Assembly: GCA_036771375.1 (NCBI GenBank)
Contig: DAIPHL010000001.1
Span: 1-44,471 of the forward strand
DNA length: 44,471 bases
From: DAIPHL01 sp036771375
GTDB lineage: Bacteria; Synergistota; Synergistia; Synergistales; Synergistaceae
Direction of reading: 5' to 3'
Shown here: in pieces, positions 33,752 to 41,754 of the stretch
Layout of the letters: each line of letters starts with the position of its first letter
Position numbering within the stretch: position 1 is the first letter of the stretch
Program-made: the position numbers and the translations under genes
The notes under the pieces: model-generated
What the model saw: only the letters and a program-made list of their open reading frames with translations
What the model was told of the DNA's origin: nothing
The model's database searches: none

Positions 33752-35020
33752 TCAGAGATGACAGGCATACATCTCCTCGTACGTCTGGCGCCTCACCGAC
33801 AGGCGGGGCGTTCCGCCCTCGATCATCACGACCGCCGGGATCGGGTTTTTGTTGTAGTTGCTCGCCATGGAGTGATTGTACGCACCGGTGGAGAAGATCA
33901 CGAGCACGTCGCCGCGCCGCACTTCGGGCAATACAATGTCGCGTATCAGAACGTCTCCGGACTCGCAACACTTTCCGACGACGGTCACCGGTCCGGCGGA
34001 GGCGCCATCCGATCGATTCGCGAGGATCGCACGGTACTCGGCTCCGTAGAGGGCGGGCCTTGGATTGTCCGAAAATCCGCCGTCGACGCCGACATACGTC
34101 GTGACACCCGGCACTTTCTTCACGCTGCCGACGGTGTAGAGGGTGATCCCCGCCTCCCCTACGATGAACCGCCCCGGTTCGATCACGAGGTCCGGCCTTC
34201 TCCTTCCGAGCTTTCTGAAGAACGCATCGACCCTCTCGACCATGGGGGTTATAAAACCGTCGATCGGCGTGGGACGATCGCGCTCCGCGTAGGGAATCCC
34301 GAACCCTCCCCCCATGTCGAGGACCTCGGTTCGAAAGCCCGTCTTTTCCTCGATTCGCGCGATCAAGGCGAGAACGACGTCGAGCGCGAGAAGATGAGAG
34401 GTGTTCTCGAGCAGCTGCGAACCGACGTGAAAGTGAAAGCCTCGGAGACGGATGTTCGGCCATCCCATGCACAGGGTCACGGCTTCCTCGACCTGATCGA
34501 CCGGGACCCCGAACTTGGAGTCGACGCCTCCGGTGGCGACGTATCTGTGGGTATGGCTGTCGACACCCGGCGTCACCCTGATCAGGATATCGGCGCAACG
34601 CCCGCTTCCGGACGCCAGCGTGTCGATGAAGGCGATCTCCTCCACGCTGTCGCAGACGAATTTCCCGACGCCGTAGTCAAGCCCGGCACGGACTTCGCAG
34701 CCTGTCTTGCTGTTCCCGTGAAAGGCGATCTGTCCAGGGGGAAAGGTCATCTCGCGAGCCAGATGGAGTTCGCCGCCGGAGACGACGTCAAGGCCCAATC
34801 CATGCCGCATCAGAATCCGAAGCATCTCTTTGGAGAGAAAGGACTTCGCCGCGAAATACGTCCGACAGCCTTCGTAGCGCTCGTCGAAACAGCCTTTTAC
34901 CTCTTCGATTCTGTCGGTGATCATCTCCTCCGACATCACGTAAAGCGGGGTCCCGTACTTCCTGGCCAACGCCACGACATCACAGCCGCAAAACCTGAAA
35001 TTCCCGCCATCGCCCGACAT
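33752..35020 (-). CDS. lysA: Diaminopimelate decarboxylase
   Basis: A 422-aa PLP enzyme of fold type III that makes lysine from meso-diaminopimelate. Lys59 in FAAKSF is the expected PLP lysine. HFHVGSQ, DMGGGFGIPY, EPGRFIVGEAG and CCESGDV (active-site Cys from the partner subunit) follow, with STGAYNHSMASNYN at the C terminus. Start ATG 35020 has AGAGGTGA seven bases upstream; the frame is open ~100 codons further but that part overlaps the divergent sirtuin promoter and gene. Other family members decarboxylate ornithine, arginine or carboxynorspermidine; length and motifs favour LysA. It is the first gene of an operon with the DAACS symporter. Confidence 0.88.
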   Translation of the reverse strand: MSGDGGNFRFCGCDVVALARKYGTPLYVMSEEMITDRIEEVKGCFDERYEGCRTYFAAKSFLSKEMLRILMRHGLGLDVVSGGELHLAREMTFPPGQIAFHGNSKTGCEVRAGLDYGVGKFVCDSVEEIAFIDTLASGSGRCADILIRVTPGVDSHTHRYVATGGVDSKFGVPVDQVEEAVTLCMGWPNIRLRGFHFHVGSQLLENTSHLLALDVVLALIARIEEKTGFRTEVLDMGGGFGIPYAERDRPTPIDGFITPMVERVDAFFRKLGRRRPDLVIEPGRFIVGEAGITLYTVGSVKKVPGVTTYVGVDGGFSDNPRPALYGAEYRAILANRSDGASAGPVTVVGKCCESGDVLIRDIVLPEVRRGDVLVIFSTGAYNHSMASNYNKNPIPAVVMIEGGTPRLSVRRQTYEEMYACHL

Positions 35021-35090
35021 CGAACAATCACCTCTCGGGAAGACATTTCGATCGTCCGTTGTCGCATCAGGATAGCACAGGAAGGCGGAT

Positions 35091-35119
35091 TTGCAAGTAT
35101 GGCGCCCGACCAATATAAT
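35091..35119 (+). promoter_or_regulatory. Sigma70 promoter of the sirtuin gene
   Basis: TTGCAA (35091-35096), 17 bases, then a perfect TATAAT (35114-35119). The start would be near 35126, giving a short leader of ~27 bases with the ribosome-binding site. Confidence 0.85.
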
Positions 35120-35152
35120 AGGACAAGCAAATAAAACCGGGGGGTGATATTC

Positions 35153-35887
35153 ATGAAAACCGACATCGAGACGATCGCAGCTCGTATGCGAAAAGACGGA
35201 AGTTACACGGTCGTGTTCACGGGAGCCGGCATGAGCACCGATTCGGGGCTTCCCGACTTCCGTTCGAAGGGCGGAGTATGGTCGAACGTGGATCCGATGG
35301 AACTTGCGACGACATCCGCGATACACAATCATTACGACCGATTTCACGAGTTTTATTCATTTCGCTTCGAACAGATGAGAGCGGCCCGTCCCAACAGAGG
35401 CCATGAGATCCTGGCGGACTGGGAGGCGAAGGGGCTGTTGAAGTGCATCATCACGCAGAACATAGACGGCCTCCACGCGGCGGCCGGCTCCAGGCAAATT
35501 TACGAGCTGCACGGCTCCGTGGGAAAGGTCCGCTGCGCCGACTGCTCGACGCCCTCCACCCAGGAAGCCTTCATCGCAAAAACCCCCTGCGAAAGGTGTG
35601 GGGGCAAACTACGCCCCGGCGTGGTGCTCTTCGGCGAAGGGCTGCCCGAGGACGTGCTCGAGTCCTCCTGGGACGCAGCCGAACGAGCGGACGTCTTCAT
35701 CGTCCTCGGCTCCTCCCTGCAGGTCTCGCCCGCCAATCAGTTGCCGGCCGTCGCCCGTCGCCGGAGCGCGCTCCTCGCCATATGCAACCGCGACATCACG
35801 CCCCTGGACCAGATGGCCGATTACAGAACCAACTGCGGCATCGTGGATTTCCTGGAGGAACTGGACTCCGCGCTGAAGGCGACGTAG
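35153..35887 (+). CDS. NAD-dependent protein deacylase, Sir2 family
   Basis: A 244-aa sirtuin that removes acyl groups from lysine using NAD. It has the NAD motif GAGMSTDSGLPDFR, TQNIDGLHAAAG, the catalytic His in YELHGSVG and a zinc site of two pairs, CADC and CERC. GVVLFGEGLPE and LGSSLQVSPA follow. Start ATG 35153 follows GGGGGGTGA by five bases. It is a single gene with a strong promoter, divergent from lysA. In acyl-CoA-forming anaerobes such enzymes regulate metabolic enzymes such as acetyl-CoA synthetase, but no target is visible here. Confidence 0.95.
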   Translation: MKTDIETIAARMRKDGSYTVVFTGAGMSTDSGLPDFRSKGGVWSNVDPMELATTSAIHNHYDRFHEFYSFRFEQMRAARPNRGHEILADWEAKGLLKCIITQNIDGLHAAAGSRQIYELHGSVGKVRCADCSTPSTQEAFIAKTPCERCGGKLRPGVVLFGEGLPEDVLESSWDAAERADVFIVLGSSLQVSPANQLPAVARRRSALLAICNRDITPLDQMADYRTNCGIVDFLEELDSALKAT

Positions 35888-36004
35888 CCGATTCCCTCTC
35901 GATCGCTTCCCCTGCATGCCATAATTTTTCAAACGGCTCTACGGATTGCGGGGTGAACAGACGACGGAGCGCGGATCGACAGGTCGAACGGAACGACCGA
36001 TTCT

Positions 36005-36151
36005 TCAAATACTTTTTTCGGACGGGTCGAGCACCGACACCTGCCGCCGGACTTCGTCGACGACGTATCGGACGTCGAGATGCGCCAGAAGGAGGCCGGG
36101 GGAAAGACGGGACGCCGAAGCGGTCTTTGTTTTGCACAACTCAGCGTACAT
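36005..36151 (-). CDS. Possible small protein, 48 aa, downstream of hcp
   Basis: An open frame that starts at ATG 36151 with AAGGGGAG six bases upstream and runs MYAELCKTKTASAS...LDVRYVVDEVRRQVSVLD. The site and spacing are good and the frame lies in an otherwise empty 335-base gap (35888-36222). No homologue comes to mind. It lies after the hcp terminator, so it would depend on read-through. It could be a remnant or chance frame. Confidence 0.3.
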   Translation of the reverse strand: MYAELCKTKTASASRLSPGLLLAHLDVRYVVDEVRRQVSVLDPSEKSI

Positions 36152-36173
36152 GATCGTCTCCCCTTTGCAGGGA

Positions 36174-36204
36174 AAAGCCCCCGACGGGCTTTCGCCGGCG
36201 TCGG
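36174..36204 (-). terminator. Terminator-like hairpin after hcp
   Basis: Two alternative stems exist: CCGACG with CGTCGG (36181-36186 and 36199-36204), and AAAGCCC with GGGCTTT (36174-36192). On the minus strand GGGCTTTT follows the first stem. It begins ~20 bases after the hcp stop and probably ends the frdX-cupin-hcp transcript. Confidence 0.55.
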
Positions 36205-36222
36205 AGGCTCTTCCGTCAAAGA

Positions 36223-37773
36223 TCAGCCCAGAATCTTCTTCAGGTCCTCCGCGGGCGTGGAGATGGGGGTCACGTTCCACTTCTCCACGATCGCGTTCAG
36301 GATGTTCGGCGACAGAAACGCGGGCAGCGTCGGGCCGATATAGATGTTTTTGATGCCGAGCGCCAGAAGCGTCAACAGGATACAGACCGCCTTCTGTTCA
36401 TACCAGGAGAGGACGAGGGTCAAAGGCAGATCGTTCACGCCACATTGAAAGGCCTCCGCCAGCGCCGTGGCCACCTTGATCGCGCTGTACGCGTCGTTGC
36501 ACTGTCCCATATCCATGATGCGGGGCAGGCCGCCGATCTCCCCGATGTCGAGGTCGTTGAAGCGGAACTTCCCACACGCGAGCGTCAGGACGACCGTGTC
36601 CCTGGGGGTTTGCTTGACGAACTCGGTGTAGTAGTTGCGCCCCACGGCAGCACCGTCGCAGCCTCCGACGAGGAAGAAGTGTTTGATCGCACCCGCCTTG
36701 ACCGCGTCGATCACCTTGTCCGCGACGGAGAGCACCGTCCCGTGGCCGAACCCCACCGTCAACGTGTCCCCACCGTTGATACCGGTCATCTTCCGCCCCT
36801 CGGGGTATCCGCCCAGCTCGATCGCCTTTTGGATGACCGGGGAAAAGTCCTTCTCGCCGCCGATATGGGTCATCCCCGGATAGGCGACGACCGACGTCGT
36901 GAAGATCCTGTCCTTGTAGCTCTCCTTGACCGGCATGATGCAGTTGGTCGTGAAGAGCACCGGGGCGGGAAGGGCGTCGAACTCCTTCTGTTGATTCTGC
37001 CATGCCGTGCCGAAATTTCCCTTGAGATGGGCGAACGCCTTCAGTTTCGGGTAGGCATGGCAGGGGAGCATCTCTCCGTGTGTGTAGATGTTGACGCCCT
37101 TGCCCTCGGTCTGTTTCAGAAGCAGAGACAGATCGTGCAGATCGTGCCCGGAGACCACGATGAACGGCCCCGGCTCGATGTTCGTCGACACCTTCGTGGG
37201 AACGGGCGTACCGTAGGTCTCCGTGTTCGCTCTGTCGAGCAGCTCCATGCACTTGAGGTTGACGTCGCCGGTCTCGAGGACCAACGCCAGCAGCTCGTCG
37301 GGGTCGTCGTTGTCCGCGATGGCGGCAAGCCCTCTCGCAAAGAATCCGTTCACCTCGTCGTCGACGTATCCGAGCACCTCGGCGTGATGGGCATAGGCGG
37401 CCATTCCCTTGAGGCCGAAGAGGATCAGCGATTTGAGGCTGCGGATGTCTTCGTTGTCCGTCCAGAGCGTCTGCATATCCATCTCAGCCGTATCCGGGAA
37501 CTTTTTGCGCATCGCGTCCAGCTCGTTGCACCATCTTTCGATGTCCGGATCGTCGAAGTTCACGTTCGTGATCGTCACGAACAGGCTGTTGACGATCAAC
37601 CTCTCGGCCTCCCTGTCTCCCTTTCCGAGGGACGCCTTGGCGAGCGCCACGGTTTTCCCCAGCAGCCTGTCCTGCAGGTTGGCGGTCGGCGCTTTTTTAC
37701 CGCATACACCCGCCACGGTACAACCCTGGTTTTTCGCCGTTTGCTGACACTGAAAGCAGAACATGTTCGACAT
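36223..37773 (-). CDS. hcp: Hydroxylamine reductase / hybrid-cluster (prismane) protein
   Basis: A 516-aa hybrid-cluster protein implicated in nitrosative-stress defence (hydroxylamine reductase, or NO reductase in recent work). The N-terminal cluster Cys are Cys6, Cys9, Cys18 and Cys24 (CX2CX8CX5C), as in strictly anaerobic species. Hybrid-cluster ligands lie in GHDLHDL, HGEMLPCHAYP, TTNCIMPV, VGGCDGA, TLACGKFRF and GQCNDAYSA. Start ATG 37773 follows AAAGGGAGG. It is the last gene of a group with a cupin and a ferredoxin-like protein, with HcpR divergent from that group. Confidence 0.97.
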   Translation of the reverse strand: MSNMFCFQCQQTAKNQGCTVAGVCGKKAPTANLQDRLLGKTVALAKASLGKGDREAERLIVNSLFVTITNVNFDDPDIERWCNELDAMRKKFPDTAEMDMQTLWTDNEDIRSLKSLILFGLKGMAAYAHHAEVLGYVDDEVNGFFARGLAAIADNDDPDELLALVLETGDVNLKCMELLDRANTETYGTPVPTKVSTNIEPGPFIVVSGHDLHDLSLLLKQTEGKGVNIYTHGEMLPCHAYPKLKAFAHLKGNFGTAWQNQQKEFDALPAPVLFTTNCIMPVKESYKDRIFTTSVVAYPGMTHIGGEKDFSPVIQKAIELGGYPEGRKMTGINGGDTLTVGFGHGTVLSVADKVIDAVKAGAIKHFFLVGGCDGAAVGRNYYTEFVKQTPRDTVVLTLACGKFRFNDLDIGEIGGLPRIMDMGQCNDAYSAIKVATALAEAFQCGVNDLPLTLVLSWYEQKAVCILLTLLALGIKNIYIGPTLPAFLSPNILNAIVEKWNVTPISTPAEDLKKILG

Positions 37774-37851
37774 TTCAATTCCTCCCTTTTCGTCTGTGTT
37801 TCCCGCGAATTTTCGGAAACGCAAGTACCGCGATTTCCGACAGACCATGTT

Positions 37852-38211
37852 TTACTCCGACGATCCCTCGACGCCCGCACCGAAGACGACCACGAGGAAC
37901 ATCTTGAAGCGTTCGATCGCGTGCACCGCATGCGGCACACGCGAAGGCATGACGATCGACTCTCCGGCCCGAAGCGTGTGCTTTTCTCCGGCGATCGTGA
38001 TCTCGCCGCTTCCGTCCAGAGCGACGACCAGCGCGTCTCCCTCCGATTCGTGCGTGCCGATCTCCTCGCCTTTTTCGAAGGCGAAGAGGGTGAGGCTCAC
38101 GTGTTCGTTCTGAGCCAGGGTCTTGCTGACGATCTGCCCGGGCTGGTAATCCACCTCTTCCGCAAAGGACAGAACCTTCGCGTGCTCCACGTTCTTCACA
38201 TATCTCTCCAT
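37852..38211 (-). CDS. Cupin-domain protein
   Basis: A 119-aa single-domain cupin with both conserved motifs: GTHESEGDALVVALDG, then GESIVMPSRVPHAVHA, which supply the His and Glu metal ligands. A small metal-binding barrel of this type may be an enzyme or a sensor. It lies 17 bases after frdX and 78 bases before hcp, on the same strand, so a part in the hcp stress response is likely. Start ATG 38211 has GAGGAGG nine bases upstream. The exact function is unknown. Confidence 0.9.
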   Translation of the reverse strand: MERYVKNVEHAKVLSFAEEVDYQPGQIVSKTLAQNEHVSLTLFAFEKGEEIGTHESEGDALVVALDGSGEITIAGEKHTLRAGESIVMPSRVPHAVHAIERFKMFLVVVFGAGVEGSSE

Positions 38212-38227
38212 CGTCGAGTCCTCCTCT

Positions 38228-38944
38228 TCAGTCCTCCAGGACCTCTCCGTCCGTGGATATGACGACGATCCTCCACGGTATCGTCTTGCCGCTCTCCTTC
38301 AGTGCGCTCCTTACGGCGTTCACGATTCCCCCGCAACATGGCACCTCCATGCGCACCACCGTCACGCTTTTGATGTCGTTGTTCTTCAGAATCGCCGTCA
38401 GTTTCTCCGCGTAATCCCCTTCATCCAGCTTCGGACAGCCGATCAGGGTAATGCGGTTTTTCATGAACCGTTCATGAAAGGCGCCGTGGGAAAAAGCCGT
38501 GCAGTCGGCGGCGACGAGCAGATTCGCACCCTCGAAATACGGCGCATTCACGGGAACGAGCTTGATCTGCACCGGCCACTGGTTCAGCCGGCTCGGCGTT
38601 GCGCTCCCGGTGCCGCTTGTCGAAACCGGGACGGAGGTCTTCTCTTCACGCCGGATCGCGTGTGCGTTCGATCCGGGACATCCTCCCATCGGCACCTTCC
38701 TCCCTGACGCCGCCATGCGAGCCTTGACCGCGGCTTCGTCGTACTCGGCCGCCTCCCGCTCCTCGAAGGCAATGGCCCCGGTCGGACACACCGGCAGACA
38801 GTCTCCCAGACCATCGCAGTAATCGTCCCGAAGCAACCTCGCCTTTCCGTCCACCATCCCGATCGCCCCTTCGTGACAGGCCTCCGCGCAGAGCCCGCAC
38901 CCATTGCATTTTTCTTCCTCTATTTTCACGATCCTGCGCTTCAT
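38228..38944 (-). CDS. frdX: 4Fe-4S ferredoxin-like protein of the hcp cluster (FrdX type)
   Basis: A 238-aa protein with an N-terminal ferredoxin domain: Cys13, Cys16, Cys19 and Cys23 (CNGCGLCAEAC), then Cys43, Cys49 and Cys53 (CDGLGDCLPVC). The second set has Leu where a middle Cys would be. Beyond residue 90 is a domain with further Cys, including MEVPCCGGIV and IGCPKLDEGD, possibly for an extra cluster. Proteins of this type next to hcp are called FrdX and are thought to feed electrons to Hcp. It is the first gene of the operon and divergent from hcpR. Confidence 0.88.
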   Translation of the reverse strand: MKRRIVKIEEEKCNGCGLCAEACHEGAIGMVDGKARLLRDDYCDGLGDCLPVCPTGAIAFEEREAAEYDEAAVKARMAASGRKVPMGGCPGSNAHAIRREEKTSVPVSTSGTGSATPSRLNQWPVQIKLVPVNAPYFEGANLLVAADCTAFSHGAFHERFMKNRITLIGCPKLDEGDYAEKLTAILKNNDIKSVTVVRMEVPCCGGIVNAVRSALKESGKTIPWRIVVISTDGEVLED

Positions 38945-38985
38945 CTTCTTCCTCTCTCTCCAGGCCCTCGCGTGTTCATGATCGC

Positions 38986-39014
38986 TTGACCTTGTAGGCG
39001 GAGTTTACTATACT
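38986..39014 (+). promoter_or_regulatory. Promoter of hcpR
   Basis: TTGACC (38986-38991) and TATACT (39009-39014) are 17 bases apart. The expected start near 39021 is only about four bases before the first ATG of hcpR. Confidence 0.75.
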
Positions 39015-39024
39015 GAAGCACGGC

Positions 39025-39780
39025 ATGTCGTTGTTTTTACAACAAACAAGGGGTGTGTGCAAAATTTTCGATCTCTCGAAAATACCCGAAAACGTACGTC
39101 TCTTCGACGGCATCGAGGGCTCCGAGCTCGCCGACCTGCTCGATTGTATGGGAGCGAGGGTCGTGTCCTATGCAAGAGAGCAATTCGTCTTCCTGGCCGG
39201 CGACCCGGTCTCCGGGATGGGGATCGTGTGCAGCGGAAGCGTACAGGTCGTGAGGGAGGACGTCTTCGGCAACCGCGCGATTCTGGCGAAATTGCAGGAA
39301 GGCGATCTCTTCGGCGAAGTCTTCGCCTGCGCCGGAGTAGAGAGACTTCCCGTGAGCGTCGTCGCGATGGAGGCGGCACAAATCCTGCTCGTCGACTTTC
39401 GCAAGATCGTCTCCACCTGCTCCTCGAACTGCCCTTTTCACGGCAGGCTCATCGAAAACATGCTCGGCATACTCGCGGATAAAAACCTCATGCTCAACCG
39501 CAAAATCGAGGCTCTCTCGGCCAGAAGCACACGCGGAAAATTGCTGGCATTCCTCGACGCACAGGCACGAACGGCCGGAAGCCGACACTTTCGAATCCCG
39601 TTCAACAGACAGGAGCTCGCCGACTACCTCTCTGTGGACAGAAGCGCGATGTCCGCGGAGCTCGGGAAGATGCGGGACGAAGGACTGCTTCGATTCCGCA
39701 GGGACGAATTCGAGCTCTTAAAACCGGAGGGCACGTCAGGGGAAGCGCCCTTCTTCCCCTCTTTCGATTCTTCCGCTTGA
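39025..39780 (+). CDS. hcpR: Crp/Fnr-family regulator HcpR
   Basis: A 251-aa regulator. Residues ~20-130 form a cyclic-nucleotide-like sensor barrel. A Cys-containing stretch, STCSSNCPFHGR, starts the dimer helix. Residues ~175-235 are the Crp-type helix-turn-helix (RQELADYLSVDRSAMSAEL). Position beside frdX and hcp identifies it as HcpR, which controls hcp in anaerobes in response to nitrosative stress. The start is uncertain: ATG 39025 has no ribosome-binding site and lies about four bases after the predicted transcription start. An in-frame GTG at 39055 would begin with CKIFDLSK but its AAGGGG is too close. Either leaderless translation or a different promoter is implied. Confidence 0.88.
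   Translation: MSLFLQQTRGVCKIFDLSKIPENVRLFDGIEGSELADLLDCMGARVVSYAREQFVFLAGDPVSGMGIVCSGSVQVVREDVFGNRAILAKLQEGDLFGEVFACAGVERLPVSVVAMEAAQILLVDFRKIVSTCSSNCPFHGRLIENMLGILADKNLMLNRKIEALSARSTRGKLLAFLDAQARTAGSRHFRIPFNRQELADYLSVDRSAMSAELGKMRDEGLLRFRRDEFELLKPEGTSGEAPFFPSFDSSA
39030..39043. promoter_or_regulatory. Palindrome GTTGT-N4-ACAAC, candidate HcpR operator
   Basis: A perfect 14-base inverted repeat with the half-site spacing of Crp/Fnr sites. It lies just downstream of the hcpR promoter (repression) and ~40 bases upstream of a possible start for the divergent frdX operon, whose -10 could be TAAACT (39008-39003, minus). That is the spacing of class II activation. It overlaps the first codons from ATG 39025. 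Confidence 0.55.
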
Positions 39781-39807
39781 CTCTCCCACCGCGGGAGACG
39801 TTACGAT
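39777..39807 (+). promoter_or_regulatory. MerR-type promoter of the BmrR-like gene
   Basis: TTGACT (39777-39782) and TACGAT (39802-39807) are 19 bases apart. A dyad, TCTCCC-N5-GGGAGA (39782-39798), fills the spacer, the layout MerR proteins recognise. The -35 overlaps the stop codon of hcpR. The regulator probably controls its own gene here. Confidence 0.75.
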
Positions 39808-39835
39808 ACACACACGAGAAAGGTGGTCCACCCGT

Positions 39836-40657
39836 TTGAAGAATTTCCTGACGATCGGCGAGTTCTCGAAAATCGTCAACCTGTCGGTGAAGACGCTTCG
39901 CCTCTACGCGGACGAAGACGTACTCCGCCCCGCTCGCATCGACGAAAAGACAGGATACCGGTACTACCTGGCGAGCCAGCTCTCCGAAGCGATGCGGGTA
40001 CGGCGTCTTCGCGATCTCGACGTCCCTCTCGCGGAGATCGTGGCGTTTCTCGGCAAGCGCGACCCGAACGAAATTCGGGAGTTCCTGGAGCGTCAAAAGG
40101 CGATCATTCGGAAAAAACTCGCAAAGAGCGAACGGGATCTCGCCTTTCTTGAAAAACTCTCAATGGAAGGGGAGGCGTTTTTCTTGTCCTACGAGGTCGT
40201 TTTGCGCGAAGTGAAACCGGTGAAGGTCATGTCCGTGAGAAGCGCGATGACGATGAAAAACATCGGCGAGGCCATGCACAGGGATTTCGAGGAGCTGGTG
40301 CAGTACATCGAGCGTTCGGGCGGCATTCGCACGGGAGAGTGCGTCGCGGTCTACCACGGAGAGGAGTTCGACCCAAACGATATGGATGTGGAGTCCTGCC
40401 TCTCCGTCGAGGAGTTCCTGCCCCGTTCCGGCCGGATCAATGGACGGATCCTGGAGGGCGGGTTGATGGCGTGCACGTTGCACAAGGGACCCTACGATCA
40501 ACTGGAGGGCGCCTACGGCGCGCTCGCGAAGTGGGTGGAGGAAAACGGCTACGCCTTCGCCGGGGCGCCTCGCGACATGTATCTCGACAATCCGGACGAA
40601 GTTCCTCCGGCCGAGCTCCGCACCGAGGTCCTCTGGCCGGTCAAAAGACGAGGCTGA
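39836..40657 (+). CDS. MerR-family regulator with GyrI-like effector domain (BmrR type)
   Basis: A 273-aa regulator. Residues 1-70 are the MerR helix-turn-helix (FLTIGEFSKIVNLSVKTLRLYADEDVL, with the wing at TGYRYY). Residues ~75-112 are the coiled coil. Residues ~120-270 are a GyrI-like small-molecule-binding domain, with ACTLHKGPYDQLEGAYGAL and the C-terminal EVLWPVK strand. BmrR-like proteins sense lipophilic cations and activate drug efflux. It starts at TTG 39836 with AGGTGG eight bases upstream. The convergent EamA exporter is a possible but unproven target. Confidence 0.92.
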   Translation: MKNFLTIGEFSKIVNLSVKTLRLYADEDVLRPARIDEKTGYRYYLASQLSEAMRVRRLRDLDVPLAEIVAFLGKRDPNEIREFLERQKAIIRKKLAKSERDLAFLEKLSMEGEAFFLSYEVVLREVKPVKVMSVRSAMTMKNIGEAMHRDFEELVQYIERSGGIRTGECVAVYHGEEFDPNDMDVESCLSVEEFLPRSGRINGRILEGGLMACTLHKGPYDQLEGAYGALAKWVEENGYAFAGAPRDMYLDNPDEVPPAELRTEVLWPVKRRG

Positions 40658-40680
40658 GACACCCGAGACAGCCAAACACT

Positions 40681-40737
40681 CCGTCGGGGCCGGGAGCGCG
40701 TAACGCCAACCAGGGCGAAGGCTTCCGGCCCCGACGG
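40681..40737. terminator. Bidirectional hairpin between convergent genes
   Basis: CCGTCGGGGCCGG (40681-40693) pairs perfectly with CCGGCCCCGACGG (40725-40737) across a 31-base loop. It sits between the stops of the MerR gene and the EamA gene. T runs after it are short (TCGTTTC on +), so efficiency is uncertain. Confidence 0.55.
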
Positions 40738-40742
40738 TCGTT

Positions 40743-41657
40743 TCAATCGTCTTCGTCGCGGACAGTCGATTTTTTGAGGAAGATCTCCATCTCCGAGGTC
40801 AAAACCCCGAAGAAGATGACAAGCCCGCCGATGGCCCCCTGGAGCACGAAGGGATCCTGGCCGGAAAGCACCGAGATCATGTAGCCGAACAGGGATTCGA
40901 GCGACAGAATGATCGCCGCGTGGGAGGCGGAGGTGTTTTTCTGGGCTCTGGTCTGCATCACGAAGCAGAGAACCGTGTTGAAGATGCCGAGAAACACGAT
41001 CTCCGCCCACAGCTTCAAAGAGAGGGAGAAAAGGTCGATCGGCCCTTCGAAGAGCAGCGCGGTCGCGGCCATCATGACGCCGACCAGCGGAAGCTGGATG
41101 ACCACGAGCGTCGTCGGTTCCGCCCGTTTGACCATGTATTCGATGACGATCACCATCGACGCGTACAGGATGCACATGAGGATGTTCAGAAAATCTCCGT
41201 AGTTGAACAGCATCCCCGGAGAAAAGCCCATGACGAGCATCCCGACCGTGGCCATGGCCGCGCCGAGGAAGACCAGCCCATGGGGACGAACCCGGCTGAC
41301 GCCCCACGCCATGAACGGAACCATGAGGACCGACGTTCCGATGATGAAGGCCTGCTTGCTGGCTGTACTGTATATCAGCGCAAAGCCCATCAAGGTGTAG
41401 ATCAGGGACACGAGGACCGCGAGCATCACGCCGTACTTCCACTCGATCCGCGAGGCGCGGAGGGCTTTTTTCGGATGGATTGCCAGGATCACCATACCCG
41501 CAAGACCCATCCTCACCGCGCTCCCCCATATCGGCGTCATAGCCCGGATCAGGTCCGCGGAGAGCGGAATCCCCAGCCCCCATATGAACGCGACGGCGAC
41601 CAGCGTCGCATCCGCCGTCAACGCTCTGCGTTTTTCAGAGGTCGTTTTCGAAAACAT
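40743..41657 (-). CDS. EamA-family (DMT superfamily) transporter
   Basis: A 304-aa membrane protein with ten predicted membrane segments in two EamA repeats, beginning LVAVAFIWGLGIPLSADLI and with the second-repeat motif SLESLFGYMISVLSGQDPF. The family exports metabolites or amino acids, or acts in nucleotide-sugar transport; the substrate is unknown. I chose ATG 41657 (MFSKTTSEK), with AAGG six bases upstream; upstream Met codons at 41663 and 41681 are possible. Convergent with the BmrR-like gene and divergent from the serine dehydratase gene. Confidence 0.9.
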   Translation of the reverse strand: MFSKTTSEKRRALTADATLVAVAFIWGLGIPLSADLIRAMTPIWGSAVRMGLAGMVILAIHPKKALRASRIEWKYGVMLAVLVSLIYTLMGFALIYSTASKQAFIIGTSVLMVPFMAWGVSRVRPHGLVFLGAAMATVGMLVMGFSPGMLFNYGDFLNILMCILYASMVIVIEYMVKRAEPTTLVVIQLPLVGVMMAATALLFEGPIDLFSLSLKLWAEIVFLGIFNTVLCFVMQTRAQKNTSASHAAIILSLESLFGYMISVLSGQDPFVLQGAIGGLVIFFGVLTSEMEIFLKKSTVRDEDD

Positions 41658-41754
41658 CGGCATCCTTTCATAGCGCTCCATGCATGATGATAAAATGATA
41701 TCATACAGTCTTTCGTGTTTTCGAAACATACGCAACGGAGGTCGACGGGCTACG

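Noticed and set aside
31838..35134. 1098-codon + strand open frame spanning lrp, DAACS and lysA
   Set aside because: Crosses real genes on both strands; Arg/Asp-rich translation without family features.
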